Source: Ectobius pallidus
Lineage: Eukaryota > Arthropoda > Insecta > Blattodea > Ectobiidae
Assembly: GCA_964059195.1 (NCBI GenBank)
Contig: CAXKWD010000003.1
Location: 15,854,606 to 15,918,605 of the forward strand
DNA: 64,000 bases
Reading direction: 5' to 3'
The stretch's first letter is position 1. Every line of letters starts with the position of its first letter. The translations under genes and the position numbers were made by a program. Shown here in pieces: positions 1 through 11,505 of this stretch. A model generated the notes under the pieces. The model was not told the DNA's origin. It ran no database searches and saw only the letters and a program-made list of their open reading frames with translations.

Positions 1-170
1 AATAGCTGATCACTGGCTGTGTCTGTTGCAATAACTATTTACTTGAAATTGTGTTTTGTTTCTGTAAACGGACCCAGGGAAGCTTACTTTGTGGACTTCC
101 CTCGTATTTTGTAATTCAGGAGTTAAGGCTTCATCTTGCTTTATATTTATTTCATGCTCAGTTTGGAATA
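1..170. repeat. Fragment of a dispersed repeat
   Basis: This stretch resembles 23945-24060 in the same orientation: both share the words GCTTTGTTTCTGCAAACG or close variants, then a GGGAA..CTTA stretch and a CCCTC segment. No coding potential is visible. It is the older DNA into which the hAT-like element at 179-715 inserted. The family is unidentified. Confidence 0.5.
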
Positions 171-178
171 ATAATAAC

Positions 179-715
179 CAGGGCCCGGATTCTAATGACA
201 TGTCATCTTTTTATTGATGCTGCATAGACATTGCCATCTTTTAGATAAATCCTAATCATGGCCTATAGATTATGGAAATGCATTTTTATTGCGTCATTTT
301 TTGTCATTTTATGCCATTTTATTCTTTTAGGGCATTTATTTCAATTTTACGTCAATATTTTGTAATTTTCGAGTCATTTGCTTCCTTATTTTGTCATTTT
401 CGTGCATTTACAGTGAGTATATTTTTAAATATTTAAATAAATTACTAGGTTAAAATAATGAACTATTTTTGTATGATCTACTTTAAAAACAATTTTCTTA
501 CTTTTCTTCTAACATGCTCCCATGAAGAACAAACAACATCCTTTCGGCATTTACAGTTTTTACAATTTTGTATGCGTGTACAATAATAATTGTTATAAAT
601 AAAATATCAGTTTTTAAGTCATTCTTTATAATTATTAAGTCATTTTCTTTCAAATTTAGGGTCATTTTATAGGTAATTTTTCAAACAATTTTAGGTCATC
701 AGAATCCGGGCCCTG
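179..715. mobile_element. hAT-type non-autonomous DNA transposon (MITE)
   Basis: The element begins CAGGGCCCGGATTCT and ends with the reverse complement AGAATCCGGGCCCTG. It is flanked by an exact 8-bp duplication ATAATAAC (171-178 and 716-723). An 8-bp target duplication and CAGGG-type ends are the signature of the hAT superfamily. The interior is AT-rich, full of TCATTTT words, and has no transposase frame, so it would need a transposase supplied in trans. Confidence 0.88.
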
Positions 716-723
716 ATAATAAC

Positions 724-1350
724 TCACTCGTTAGAAAAAATGCTAACACGCCACTGAAACCACGAGTTTGCACGCCGCTGATAATTCTCCCACACACACA
801 CGTCAAGCAGGCTTCAGCATGATTACTGTCAGATGTTGAAGGGCGGCCATTAATCCTGTGGTCATGTTATCCGTTACAAGATGCACGCGCTAACACATCT
901 TTTATTTATTTTAAAAACCCTTTCACTTCTTCTCTTCATGTCTGCCTGTCCTTCCCTTCTGGCTGTCGGCAAGCAGGGCTAGAGTTACAGGTTTTAGTGT
1001 AAAGTGACAGCAACCTCACGCTGATGGTCTCTGAGGCTAAACATGGTAAATCCCCCAGGGAGAACTTACATAAACCCAGTAGAATCTAAAGCAGAAACAC
1101 AGGCGACATTCGAGGGAACCACTAAGGAAACTCAGGTAAACCATACAGAATTCCTCAGAGACGCATATAAGTCAATTGTAGTTACATAACTTGGAGTTGC
1201 ATGCGTACGCACATTAATCTAGGATTATGAAGTTCATTTGTACATAGGCCTAATTCTTTTAAGATCCTTATTTACGATGTTATTTACGACGTAAGACGTT
1301 GTATGTTATTTGGTATCGTAAATTTTAAAACAAAAATAATCACATTTTTT
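724..1350. other. Unrecognised intergenic DNA
   Basis: No open frame of useful length, tRNA-like box, terminal repeat or family resemblance was seen here. Confidence 0.4.
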
Positions 1351-2066
1351 GAAGTGAAACTTCTTTAGCCGCGGTAGAAGAAAATGGAGAGCTTGCGTTA
1401 CGCTCAAAATCGTCACGAAATTAGTGGGGTGTGACGGAACGGACTGCACATAAAACAGTCAACTCAATGATTAGGCTTATCCAAAATTAAAAAATTAAAA
1501 GTCACAAATTTAAAAAATAAAAACATTCAAAATTAAAAATCGAAAATCCAAAAATCCAAAATAAAAAATCCAAAATTTAAAAAATATAAAAATCCATAAT
1601 CAATTAATCTAAAAAGCCAAAATAAAAAAAAATAAAAATGCAAAATTAAAAATAAAAAATCTAAAAATCCAAAATAAAAAATAAAAAAAAATAAAAATTT
1701 AAAAAATATAAAAATCCATAATCAATTAATCTAAAAAGCCAAAATTAAAAAAATTAAAAATGCAAAATTAAAAAATCGTAAACCAAAAATTATAAATCTA
1801 AAAATCCAAAATTAAAGAATCGAAAATAAAAAAATTAAAAGTAAAATAAAAATCAATGATCTAAAATTAAAAAATCCCAAATTCCTAAATTAAAAAATTA
1901 AAATATCAAAAATTTGAAAAATTAAAAATACAACATTAAAAGAGTTAATAAACCCAATATTAAAAAGTCCAACAATCCAAAATTGAAAAAATCCTCGAAT
2001 CCAAAATTGAAAAATCCAAAAATTAAAACAAGTTTCACTTCCGTTGCGTGGCGTTCCACGCAAACT
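1351..2066. repeat. Element with 12-bp inverted ends and an expanded AT core
   Basis: The ends are inverted copies: GAAGTGAAACTT at 1351-1362 and AAGTTTCACTTC at 2030-2041. Just inside the left end is a CAGTCAACTCAATGATTAGG motif. The core, about 1475-2030, is a degenerate array of AAAATCCAAAATTAAAAA-like words. Related copies lie at about 7110-7740 and 9272-10465, with the same border motifs and AT core. No coding capacity. Confidence 0.6.
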
Positions 2067-2299
2067 TTTTTTTTTTGCTTGTGTTTGTAATGGAAATTGA
2101 AAAAAAAAAAAAACTATTTTTTTTTAACTTTTGTATTGTAGCGGAATTCTGCGGTCCGTGCAATAAATATTTATTTATTTTCTTGAGAATAACTTCAAGA
2201 GGAATAGCCATCTAGGCCAACCATCGTCCTCTTAGAATAGCATAAGAAAGCCTATCATTAATAAACTCTACATTATTAATGGCTGATTTAATTCTCCTA

Positions 2300-2714
2300 T
2301 GTATGAAGGACCCGTATGCTTAGGAAAATATTTGGGCCTAAGAGAGATGAAAATGGGGACTGGAGAAAACTACATAACGACGAACTTCATGACCTGTACC
2401 CTTCACCGAATATAGTAAGGGTAATTAAATCACGAAGGATGAAATGGGTTTGACATGTTGCATGCTTGGAGGTGGAAAGACATATTTAAAAAATATTGAC
2501 TGGGAGACCCGAAGGAAAAAGACCATCTGGTTGACCTAGACGTAGGTGGTAGGAGAATATTAGGATAGATTTAAGGGAAGCAGGATTTGCGAGGGATGAT
2601 TGGATAGAGTTAGCACAGAATAGGGTTGAATGGCGAGCTCAGGTAAGCGCAGCAATGAACCTTCGGGTTCCATAAAGTAGATAATACGCCTTTAGCTTGC
2701 TGAAGAATTGTCTA
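2300..2714 (+). pseudogene. Decayed non-LTR retrotransposon 3' end
   Basis: Conceptual translation on the plus strand gives a recognisable but stop-interrupted C-terminus of an insect LINE polyprotein: DENGDWRKLHNDELHDLY, then VRVIKSRRMKW, then GRPEGKRP, then NIRIDLREAGFA. A better-preserved relative is on the minus strand at 25015-25300. The 3' tail (about 2640-2714), with CTTCGGGTTCCATAAA, recurs at 7466-7548, 9431-9515, 24590-24711 and 56140-56260. Dead copy. Confidence 0.7.
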
Positions 2715-3122
2715 GTCGGCCGCGGTGGTCTAGAGGTAGCGTGCCCGCCTCTAGATCCGCAGGGCGCGGGATCAAACCCGGCCGCGGTCGATGGATTTTT
2801 CAGGGAGTAAAAATCCTGGGCACGGAGTCCTCCGGGAGGGGCTTTAAGCTGGGGGTCCCGTGTCGTAGATTTAAGGCACGTAAAAGAACTCCAAGCCTAA
2901 ATTAGAGCCTCTGGACAAAATTTCTCGGCCCTTTCACGTCCAAGAAATACTTAGTTTCCAGAGGGGGGTTGCGAGGCGATGGGCTTACCACCTGTCCCTC
3001 TACCCTCTCTCGGAAAATAAGCATATCAATATTAGTGTAGGTAATGAAACCTCCACTTGGAGGCCCCTTCGCCCCACCTGGGGATCGTAGGGTACCAGAC
3101 AGACAGATTGAGTAAGTAAGTA
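2715..3122 (+). mobile_element. tRNA-derived SINE, family 1, copy 1
   Basis: The 5' head has an A-box-like TGGTCTAGAGG and a B-box-like GGGATCAAACCC, as expected of an RNA polymerase III promoter taken from a tRNA. The body of about 300 bp carries CCCAGGTGGGGCGAAGGGGC in complement, and the 3' end is GTAAG-rich. Other copies are at 4107-4498, 15899-16303 and 23528-23884, all on the minus strand. Confidence 0.8.
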
Positions 3123-3329
3123 AGCGGAATTCAGGCTCTTCTGGTTGGCAACTATTTGTTTGAAACAAACGCAACAGTTGGAAATACCATAACATAATTT
3201 TGGAAATGAATGCATCGTGATCTGTTTATAAAGAAATGGCTATTCCTCTTGAAGTTTTGCTCAACAAAATAAATAAATATTTAATACACGGACCCCAGGA
3301 GTCCGCGGACCACCGTTTGGGAAACCCTG

Positions 3330-4095
3330 ATTTAAGCAATGTATTATGAAACTATTAAGTGATTGAGAGGATGATTCAGTCATATTATTGTATGATTATG
3401 AGCAAATCCTACTATAGAAATAAAATCTACAAATCATTTATTTACAAACTGCAGCAGGATTTAGCATTTACTCCATATTTATGTTTCGTTAATACCCAAA
3501 TGACAGATTATAAAATGTTTGCTATATATAAAAATCACAGAAGTCCTGTTTTGTTGGTTGTAGCAATAAAATCTGGAAGGATATTAAATCCAGAAACATT
3601 ATCATTTAAGCGTGCCATTTCAACATTATATAGCGGACAGTGACATATTTATTTTGCTAAATAAACATCTCCTACCAAAATACTGTGCGTTGCACCATAG
3701 TAAAAATTAATGCTTCTGGAATGGACTCGCTTCGTACAATCACAATTATTGACTTTACATGAAAATACATCATATAAACAGCAGAACGGAATAACTGTTA
3801 ATTTATGTTATTGATCCGAAAGCATTGGAGCGAATGTATGCCAATTTATTACGGTATTAGTATGTCGCTATAACCGAGGCATTCATGTTAGTTTCGAGAG
3901 GGGGGTAGAAATAATAGTACATTACTACATTCCAACCCTTGTCACACCAATTCATAATCACAAGATCCATGCTTCGATGCTTGGAAGGGTTATATGTTAT
4001 AATTATTTTCATAACAGCGGATAGATAACATTTCGGCTATAATAGTTCCGTCAATAGATGGCTTCGAATTATAAGCCAGGAAAGCAAAAGTGATC
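3330..4095. other. Unrecognised intergenic DNA
   Basis: A 94-codon open frame at 3359-3643 has low complexity and no recognisable domain. I do not count it as a gene. Nothing else is seen. Confidence 0.4.
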
Positions 4096-4106
4096 TAACT
4101 ACCAAT

Positions 4107-4498
4107 CTGTCTGTCTGGTACCCTATGATCCCCAGGTGGGGCGAAGGGGCCTCCAAGTGGAGGTTTCATTGCCTACACTAATTTTGATATGCTTATTTTC
4201 CGAGAGAGGGTAGAGGGACAGGTGGTAAGCCCATCACCTCGCAACCCCCCTCTGGAAACTAAGCATTTCTTGGACGTGAAAGGGCCGAGAAATTTTGTCC
4301 AGAGGCTCTAATTTAGGCTTGGAGTTCTTTTACGTGCCGTAAATCTACGACACGGGACCCACAGCTTAAAGTCCCTCCCGGAGGACTCCGTGCCCAGAAT
4401 TTTTACGTCCTGAAAAATCCATCGACCGCGGCCGGGTTTGATCCCGCGCCCTGCGGATCTAGAGGCGGGCACGCTACCTCCAGACCACCGCGGCCGAC
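4107..4498 (-). mobile_element. tRNA-derived SINE, family 1, copy 2
   Basis: A full-length copy on the minus strand, with tRNA-like head near 4498 and tail near 4107. An exact 11-bp target duplication TAACTACCAAT sits at 4096-4106 and 4499-4509, showing insertion by target-primed retroposition. Confidence 0.88.
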
Positions 4499-4545
4499 TA
4501 ACTACCAATAATACAATTCAGAGGAAAATTCGTCATAGATGGAAG

Positions 4546-5305
4546 TATAACTCGATCGGTAAGACTTGAGCCAAACACGCGCAGATAGCTTATCGTCCGC
4601 CGGTAGCTATGGAGTAGGGTTATAATTGATCCCAATCAAGTTTTATCCTAGTCAAAACAAAGGAGAGGAGAACTCACAGAGAGTTCGCGGAAAATTCGCA
4701 TCATGTGACAAAACGTGATCGTTAATGTCATTAGCATGCGCCATCACCAGGGTGTGGCTTACTAGTGTTCCTAAGTTCATGCAACAATAATATCAACATT
4801 TACACGTGAAATAACAAACTCTCACAGGCATCGTCATCATTATAGTATATCAATTAGCAAACAAAACAAAGGATTCATTGTTCACGACGACCCTGCGGGT
4901 CAGTTGTACTGAAAATAAACAAACTAACATTAACACGGTGAACACATGCGTTCTCACGTGCGGGCTATGACAGCCGCGCCTCTTTGTTTTGAACAGGATC
5001 GTTCTTTAAGTGGGATGCGCTTCATAATAGCCCGTAACTATTGAAAACAAAAATAAAGTGAATAAAGTATTTGTTTTTTTAGTTATGAAATATTATTTAA
5101 GTAATGGTATGTAACTCACAGAATATCGCTGTTGGGTCTTCACTATTGAATGCTGTGAGGTAACTAAGATGTTTTTACACGGTGTGTACAGTATGAACTG
5201 GCAAAGAACACCACGTGCTTATGAAGATCAGGCAGGTCTAGATTACGTCATCGTAGACTACTGCGCAGCCGTTTGTTTGGCTCAGGTCTTACCGATCGAG
5301 TTATA
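4546..5305. mobile_element. DNA-transposon-like element with about 30-bp terminal inverted repeats
   Basis: The left end TATAACTCGATCGGTAAGAC continues into TTGAGCCAAACA. The right end is its near-exact inverse, ending GTCTTACCGATCGAGTTATA at 5305. The interior has no transposase frame. The target duplication is not clear (TA possible), so the superfamily is left open. Confidence 0.65.
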
Positions 5306-5329
5306 CAAAGCTTGATATCTGATGAATAC

Positions 5330-5625
5330 TTGCACTACTCAGCTATCCAGAGCGCTGCGCTACAAACCGGAAGGTCGCAGGTTCGATCCCCGATGAGGTC
5401 GTTGGAGATTTGAATTGGCCTAATCCTTCTGGTGGCACTATGGCCCTGGGATTGACTCAGCCTCTAACAGAAATGAGTACCAGGAGTAATCCTGGGGGTG
5501 AAGGCGGCCGGTGCGTAAGGCTAACAACCTTACCACCTACACATGCCGAATATCTAAAATCTGGGAGCCTTCATCTCCTGGAACCCCCTGGGCATCTATG
5601 GCCTGTATAGGGATCACTTTACTTT
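5330..5625 (+). mobile_element. tRNA-derived SINE, family 2, copy 1
   Basis: The head contains GGTTCGATCCC (B box) at about 5381 after a tRNA-like AGCTATCCAGAGCGCTGCGC stretch. The body starts CCTAATCCTTCTGGTGGCAC and ends near GGGATCACTTTACT. A second body copy without a clear head is at 51073-51291. Confidence 0.7.
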
Positions 5626-5659
5626 TACTCAGCTATGCAGAAACTATAATACAATCACG

Positions 5660-5950
5660 AAATAATAATAAAATCAGGTAAACTGATGTGACAAAGTGCC
5701 AGAATTGCAATTATGATACGCAGAAAATAAGTTATTTTCTAATCGATTTCCGAGTAAAGCTCCAGGTCGATTCATTAAGAAGGGCTTAATCAAGAACAAA
5801 GGTCAAGTTTGATAAGCATATGTGAAGGAATATGTGGGTAGCGTTATTTGTCAAAGTTAACTGTATTGTAACTTTCAAAGCCATATATGAACACTGTAAA
5901 ACAATATACTGTCGTGAGAACTGATTTGCGATTCATAAATTCTGTCTAAT
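5660..5950 (+). repeat. Dispersed repeat R1
   Basis: Contains AAACTGATGTGACAAAGT, GATAAGCATATGTGAAGGAA and CAAAGTTAACTGTATTG. An inverted copy is at 11225-11505 and a partial copy at 62095-62215. Here R1 lies just before R2 and at 62 kb just after it, so both may be parts of one larger element. Non-coding. Confidence 0.6.
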
Positions 5951-5954
5951 ATAT

Positions 5955-6310
5955 TACCATTAAAAAATGTTTCTAATAAAAGTTTTAGCTCTTAGTATAA
6001 TCATCCGATGTGTAAAGTTTAAACTAAATCGTAACATCTGTTTTCGAGAAAACTACGAAAAACGAAAATTTCTTCATGTAAAGTCCCCTTAAAAATAAGA
6101 TATACTTGTCGCCAATCTTCGTGTGACATCTTCAGAAGCTACTTGACCCAAATACAAAATTTTGTTTCCACACGATTTACCGTTCTACACACACAAAAGT
6201 TTCTGAAAATAACATTTTTTGGATTCAGGTGACTTCAAAGCGTGTATTTGTATTAAAAACTCTACCTATAGTACCTATGGTACGGGCAGAGGAAGTAAAA
6301 ATACAATTGT
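5955..6310 (+). repeat. Dispersed repeat R2
   Basis: Shared with 16500-16920 and 61660-62080. Diagnostic words are AAAGTTTTAGCTCTTAG, AAAGTCCCCTTAAAAATAAG, ACATCTTCAGAA and ACGGGCAGAGGAAGTAAAAA. No open frame is conserved across the copies, so it is probably a non-coding transposon-derived sequence. Confidence 0.65.
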
Positions 6311-7100
6311 TTCATAGTTATGAAAAGGTTTTTGTTAACCCCTGTATCCATAACCCCACAGCAATCGTTAAATTTGAGAAAAATCTATCTGTATATTATA
6401 TTTTCTACGATTTAAACTCAAATCCTCCATAAAAAGAACAATGGAAATAAAGTTTTTACATCTAAGCCAGGGATTTTCAACCCATTTTCTTTCTACTGCT
6501 CCAATTCCTTATAAGCATTGCTTTTTATGAAGAGCAGAACCATGGCGTAAAATAATTATCATACACCAGCTTAGGGAAACCTCAATATTTTAGAAAGAAG
6601 AAATGAAGAAATGTTATTTTTTTAACATAAAAGAATAAAGTGTAGCTCCTGGCAATTCCTTTTTTAGCTTTTTGCACAAAGGGAAGGAGAGAAAATACTA
6701 ATGAAAGAGAAAGAAATGTGAATTGTGAAAAGAAAAATAAGTTAGCCTTCTTAATTAAGAAAAGCTAACAGAATTCTCGATTGTGGAGGTGCCCACTATA
6801 GTTAGTAGGAACGTTAGAAGTTGTAATTGCTTGGAGCGCCACAGGCAACCAGCGAGATTAAAACGAACCAGTTCAATTCATAATCTCAACTGATAAAATT
6901 ACTACAGTAGTTTGCAAATCCGTGGGCACTTTGCCCAATCAAATATGAGCGTGTGTATGTAAGTTTAGTAGGTACTGGTCTCGAATTTTAATCCTGAAAG
7001 CGTAATGTTTCTATCAGGTATGACCTCATTTCAATTTGAACTTTCTCCCAAATAGCCTTTCCTTAATTATCGCTTAATTGGTGACGTAGGGTCACTGTGA
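6311..7100. other. Unrecognised AT-rich intergenic DNA
   Basis: No gene, terminal repeat or repeat-family resemblance was recognised. Confidence 0.35.
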
Positions 7101-7109
7101 CACAGAAAA

Positions 7110-7740
7110 AAAAAGAGTGCGTGGAACGCCACGCGACAGAAGTAAAACTTTATTTTATTTTTTCAATTTTTGATTATTTGATTTTTTCAATTTTGCATTA
7201 TTGGACTTTTTAATATTGGGTTTTTGGACTTTTTTAATTTTGGATTTTGGACTTTTGAATTTTGGATCTTTGGATTTTTAATTTTGGATTGTTTAAATGT
7301 TCGATCTTTGAATTGTTTATTTTTTAATTTTTTAATTTTTTATTTTTAAATTTTTTATTTTTTACTTATTAAATTTTGGATTTTTGGATGTTATAATTTT
7401 TAATTTTCTTTTTTTAAATTTTGGAAATTTGTATTTTTTAATTTTGGATTTTTAATTTTGGATTTGCGCGGTAATGAACCTCCGGGTTCCATAAAATAGA
7501 TAATATACCTTTAGATTGCTTAGGAATTGTCTATTGCCATTGAGGAAGTAAGGTCTGAAAAATTTCCTTTGATTACTCCTAATCATTGAGTTGATTGATT
7601 TCTGTGCAGTCCGCATCGAAACAAGTAAGAGTGTGACTGATTTCGTGACTGATTGTGACTGATTTCGTGACGGTTTTAGTGTGACTGATTTTCCAGATTT
7701 ACCCTCTACCGCCACTAAAGAAGTTTTACTTCAAAAATTA
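7110..7740. repeat. AT-core element, second copy
   Basis: Begins with GCGTGGAACGCCACGCGACA and AGTAAAACTT, has a TTTTGGATTTTTAATTTTGG core (7145-7465), then a LINE 3' tail (7466-7548) and the ATCATTGAGTTGA motif. It ends CCGCCACTAAAGAAGTTTTACTTC. It is the inverse arrangement of 1351-2066. Confidence 0.55.
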
Positions 7741-9213
7741 TACAGAGTGTTAATAAATAACACCGAAATATTTTACCTGTGTATAGAGGGGACTTAGACA
7801 AGCAACTTTTATCAGGAGATTTTTGCTCTATGACGTAAAATGTGTATGCTACAGGGCATTAAAGTAATTACTATTTCGTGCTCATAAGCCAATAATGAAT
7901 CGAAATAAGGTTAAAAGTTTTATTAAATTGACTTCATACCTTCTTAGTGATCGACAAAAACCTGATTTTTAATCTTTCAACAGCATCTTTGTCATCATTT
8001 AGTGGTTCCATAATCTGCAATATTTAGAGACTAATCACATGACTGGTCGCCACTGCATTTGTTTTTTTTCCATAGCTTCAGTGTTAACAACGAAGTTCCT
8101 TTGTTTTGATTTTTTTTCAAATGTTAGAAGTCAGTGGCGGCCATGCCCTGGGAGATTTTATGCTGTAACAGGTAAAATTGGATCCATAGAACGAAAATCG
8201 CCTAAAAGTTACTTGTCTATGGCCGGTATTCATAGTCGACGACTTAAGAACCGACTTTATAAAGCTGAACTTATTTGCCAAGTCGACTTATATGTTTTTC
8301 GCATTCATAGTCTTCTTTCAAGTCGTACTTTATTAAGTCTGACTTCATAAAGCTCTACTTATTCTACATATGAAAGTCGAACATGATAATATGAAAAATC
8401 GCACGTTCATTGCCGTAACAATCGAATTAGCCAATCGCATTCAAGATTTTTTCAGAGTTCGTGTAATGGAAAGCCATCTGGTTACGTATTTCGCTATTGT
8501 GATATAAAAATACAGACGGCGGTGTGCATTGTAAACAAAGAATTCAGTTAATCCAGTCATATTATGCAGCGTGTAAGTAAACTGATCAATAGTTTCTTGA
8601 GAATATTCTGCGTATATATTAGCTTGGAGATCGTTCAGAATTAATATCGGTACGCTTATGTATTTATTTCGATATTAATTATTGTTTTAGAGAGATTCAG
8701 AACAGCTTAGGAAGCTTTGGGCCGATATGAAATGCCAGGAGAGAGAAATGCTGATGAAAGATAGGCGATTGATATTTCCAAAATGGTGTCTTCTTGAAAC
8801 GAAATCTCTTTTTAAATTCATTGTCACTGTAGAATTTGAAAGGATTCATCATCTTTCTCAAATAACGCTTTGGGGTTGAGTTTCTTCTAATACCTCGCCC
8901 AGATCCTCAAAATCGCTATCCATGGTTCTGACTTAAGTCAGGGGGACCCTTGACTTGATAAAGTTCGACTTATTTCGACAAATAAGTCGTACTTTAGTGA
9001 CTATGAATAGCATTGAGTTCGACTTTGTCAAGTCTGACTTTATAAAGTAACTACGTCATAAGTCCGACTTGTTTGTGTCAGAAACACGACTTAAGACGAG
9101 ATTAAAGTTCGACTTGGATATAAGTACGACTTATTGCGACTATGAATACCGGCCTATGTCTCCTCTACACACAGGTAAAATTTTTCGGTGATATTAACAC
9201 TCTGTATAATACC
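7738..9213. mobile_element. Non-autonomous DNA element with ATTTTACCTG..GAGGGGAC termini, split by a nested insertion
   Basis: The left terminus has CACCGAAATATTTTACCTGT and TATAGAGGGGAC. The right terminus has the inverse with ACACAGGTAAAAT, then TTAACACTCTGTATAA. A second copy is at 19608-20624. The interior is about 500 bp without coding capacity. The copy is interrupted at the same TCTATG site where copy 2 is continuous, which defines the nested element exactly. Confidence 0.72.
8222..9155. mobile_element. Nested element with 18-bp inverted repeats and TAT target duplication
   Basis: The ends are GGCCGGTATTCATAGTCG and its exact inverse CGACTATGAATACCGGCC. Flanks read TAT on both sides, and the uninterrupted copy at 20566 shows a single TAT, which supports a 3-bp duplication (a PIF/Harbinger-like size). 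Subterminal regions hold many AAGTCG, CGACTT and AAGTCGACTTA words in both orientations, typical of transposase-binding arrays. No transposase frame. Confidence 0.72.
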
Positions 9214-9271
9214 TTTCTTCTGATCTTCTTTTATATTTTCCTACGCTTTTGGTTTCAGTGAACCAACTATT

Positions 9272-10465
9272 TTTTTTTAATTTTGGATACATGGATTTTT
9301 AAATTTTGGATTCTTTATTTTTTAAATTTTAGATTTTTGGACTTCTTAATTTTCGATCTTAGATTTTTTAATTTTGGAATTTTGGATTATTTAAATTTTG
9401 ATTTCTTTTTATTGTTTGGATTTTTTAAGCGCGGTATTGAACCTCCGGGTTCCATTAAATAAATAATATTCCTTTGGCTTGCTTAGGAATTGTCTATTGA
9501 CATTGAGCAAGTAAATATTCTATGTCCAGTTTAAAACAAAAGTTTTCTGTTTTCTCATTAAGATCGTATTGAGACGTTTCCATTGCGCCTGCAAGCGCCC
9601 GACTAGACTACACGCAGTACCTGCATGACGGAGAAGTGGTCTACCGCTGCACAAGCTAGGAGGAATTCATGCACCAACTAATAATATAATAAATAAATTT
9701 AGCCTACAATTCATCCCCTAAGGGCCAAGGCCTCGTGTTATCACAGGGAATTGATCTTTATTTGCTCCTTAAGTGAGCAAGATTTAAGGAACTGTTCGGC
9801 TGACTTGTTGTTGAGATAACAGTGACAGGGTTCATGATTGGAGCACGTGGTACAATCGCAAAACTATTGTTTGACTTCTCCTGACTTCGGCCTGCACAAA
9901 GCCATCCTTGTAGAAATATCACTGGTGGCATTGAAAGGGTCTATTGCCATATTTCGCAATCATACCTGTGGACCATGACTTCTAATTTTAAGTTATTATC
10001 TTTATACTAATTGTTAAAGCTTCAATATTAATTTAATCTGTTTTCTTTTACTGTTTACATATATATTTGTTGTTGGTATTCTTTGTCAATGGCAACCTGC
10101 AGGAAGAAATAAAATAAATATTATTGTTATTATTATTATTATTATTAATATTTACTTATTATTACTACTACTACTACTACTACTATTCCCATTTGCAGGT
10201 CCTCGTACTAGGTCTGAAAAATGTCCTTTCCATCACCTTCTTTCGTTAGTTTTCCCTTTGAGTATTTAATTTTGTCCTTTAAATCGTATAGCAGTTGATT
10301 ACTCCTAATCATTGAGTTGACTGTTTTCTGTGCAGTCCGTTCCGTCACACCTCACTAATTTCGTGACGATTTTGAGTGTGACACTAATTTCGTGTCGATT
10401 TTTAGTGTGACACGAGCTCTGGATTTACCCCTACCGCGGCTAAAGAAGTTTCACTTCAAAAAGTT
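9272..10465. repeat. AT-core element, third copy, with insertions
   Basis: The core at 9272-9430 repeats TTTTGGAT words, followed by a LINE 3' tail (9431-9515), unclassified DNA with a TTA/ACT microsatellite (about 10120-10190), then the ATCATTGAGTTGACTG motif. It ends ACCGCGGCTAAAGAAGTTTCACTTC. It matches the borders of 1351-2066. Confidence 0.5.
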
Positions 10466-10904
10466 TATCATGGCAAGAACCAATAAAATTCAACATTATA
10501 AATAAAGGCATACCCTTCAAAGAGAAATGTCAGGAGTGTCTTGGTATGGAATAAACTTTTTGATTTTTTACCATGTAACAACATTTTTATTAGACTCCAG
10601 GCCAGGAGGCAAATTTCCAAATTAAGATATACAGAAACAACACAAAAATAAAAGTTTAATTGTCGACTGGGGTGTGGTTGGTAGCCAGTGTGTGACGTCA
10701 TATGGGGGATCAGGTGCAGTGGAGAACTGGGTTAAAATCAATAGTAGACACAATTTACACCTTTCACGAGTTATAACAACCCTGTGATTGAAATCCAGCA
10801 CTACGTACCAAACCTGGATTAAACTGGGATTAAGCGCTTGACAACTCAATGCCCCCTGTGACTATAAAAGTATGACAATGAACTGCGACGAAAAGGAAGG
10901 TACA
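10466..10904. other. Unrecognised intergenic DNA
   Basis: Open frames of 75-77 codons on the minus strand lack any recognisable domain. Nothing else was seen. Confidence 0.35.
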
Positions 10905-11505
10905 GTAAGTTAGTGGCGGATTTAAAGCAAGAACCGCCACTGCAAACAGAATTTCATACTGCCATCAAGTCTTTTAAAGCTGAATTTAAGTGGCACAATG
11001 GTACTTTAAGAGAGTGTGTGGTGGACGGAAAAATGCCTGTCTGTCTGTCCTGTGTCTGTACACGCGATAACTCAAATACGCTTTATTGGATTTTCATGAA
11101 ACTTGGTATACACATTTATAACTTTCATGAGAAGAAGCCTATTGATATTGGACCAAATCGTTTGACCGGTACCGGAGTAATGCTCAATTTAGTGCCTATT
11201 TTATGGTAATATATTAGAAAAAATTATCAAATGTAAATCAGTTCTCATGGCAACACATTGTTTTACGGCTTTGGAAGTTGCAATACAGTTAACTTTGACA
11301 AATAACACTACCCACATATTCCTTCACATATGCTTATCAAACTTTATACCTTTGTTCTTCCGTAAGCCCTGCTTAATGAATCGATCTGGAGCTTAACTGT
11401 GAAGTCGACAACAAAAATAACATATTTTCTGCTTATTATAATTGCAATTATCACTGATTAAACAAAAACATTCTGGGACTTTGTTACATCAGTTTACCTT
11501 AATCT
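10905..11505 (-). repeat. Inverted copies of repeats R3 and R1
   Basis: 10905-11220 matches, in inverse, 21290-21490 (shared words such as TTTTCATGAAACTTGGTATA-like and CGATAACTCAAATACGC-like). 11225-11505 is R1 in inverse. A 98-codon open frame across 10913-11209 is explained by the repeat and is not taken as a gene. Confidence 0.5.

Larger units (their letters stand above)
2148..3312. mobile_element. Older inverted-repeat element split by nested retroelements
   Basis: The left part (about 2148-2210) and right part (about 3231-3312) are inverted versions of one another. Both contain AGGAATAGCCAT or its complement, an AATAAATATTTA stretch and a GGTCCGTG or CACGGACC motif. The right end carries the TCCGCGGACCACCG..GGGAAACCCTGA ending common in hAT-like elements. 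A LINE tail and a SINE occupy the middle. Confidence 0.45.

Noticed and set aside
3359..3643. Host gene of 94 codons
   Set aside because: Low-complexity AT-rich frame without domain, splice support or repeat-free context.
10913..11209. Host gene of 98 codons
   Set aside because: The segment is an inverse copy of repeat R3, and the frame is not kept at 21290-21490.
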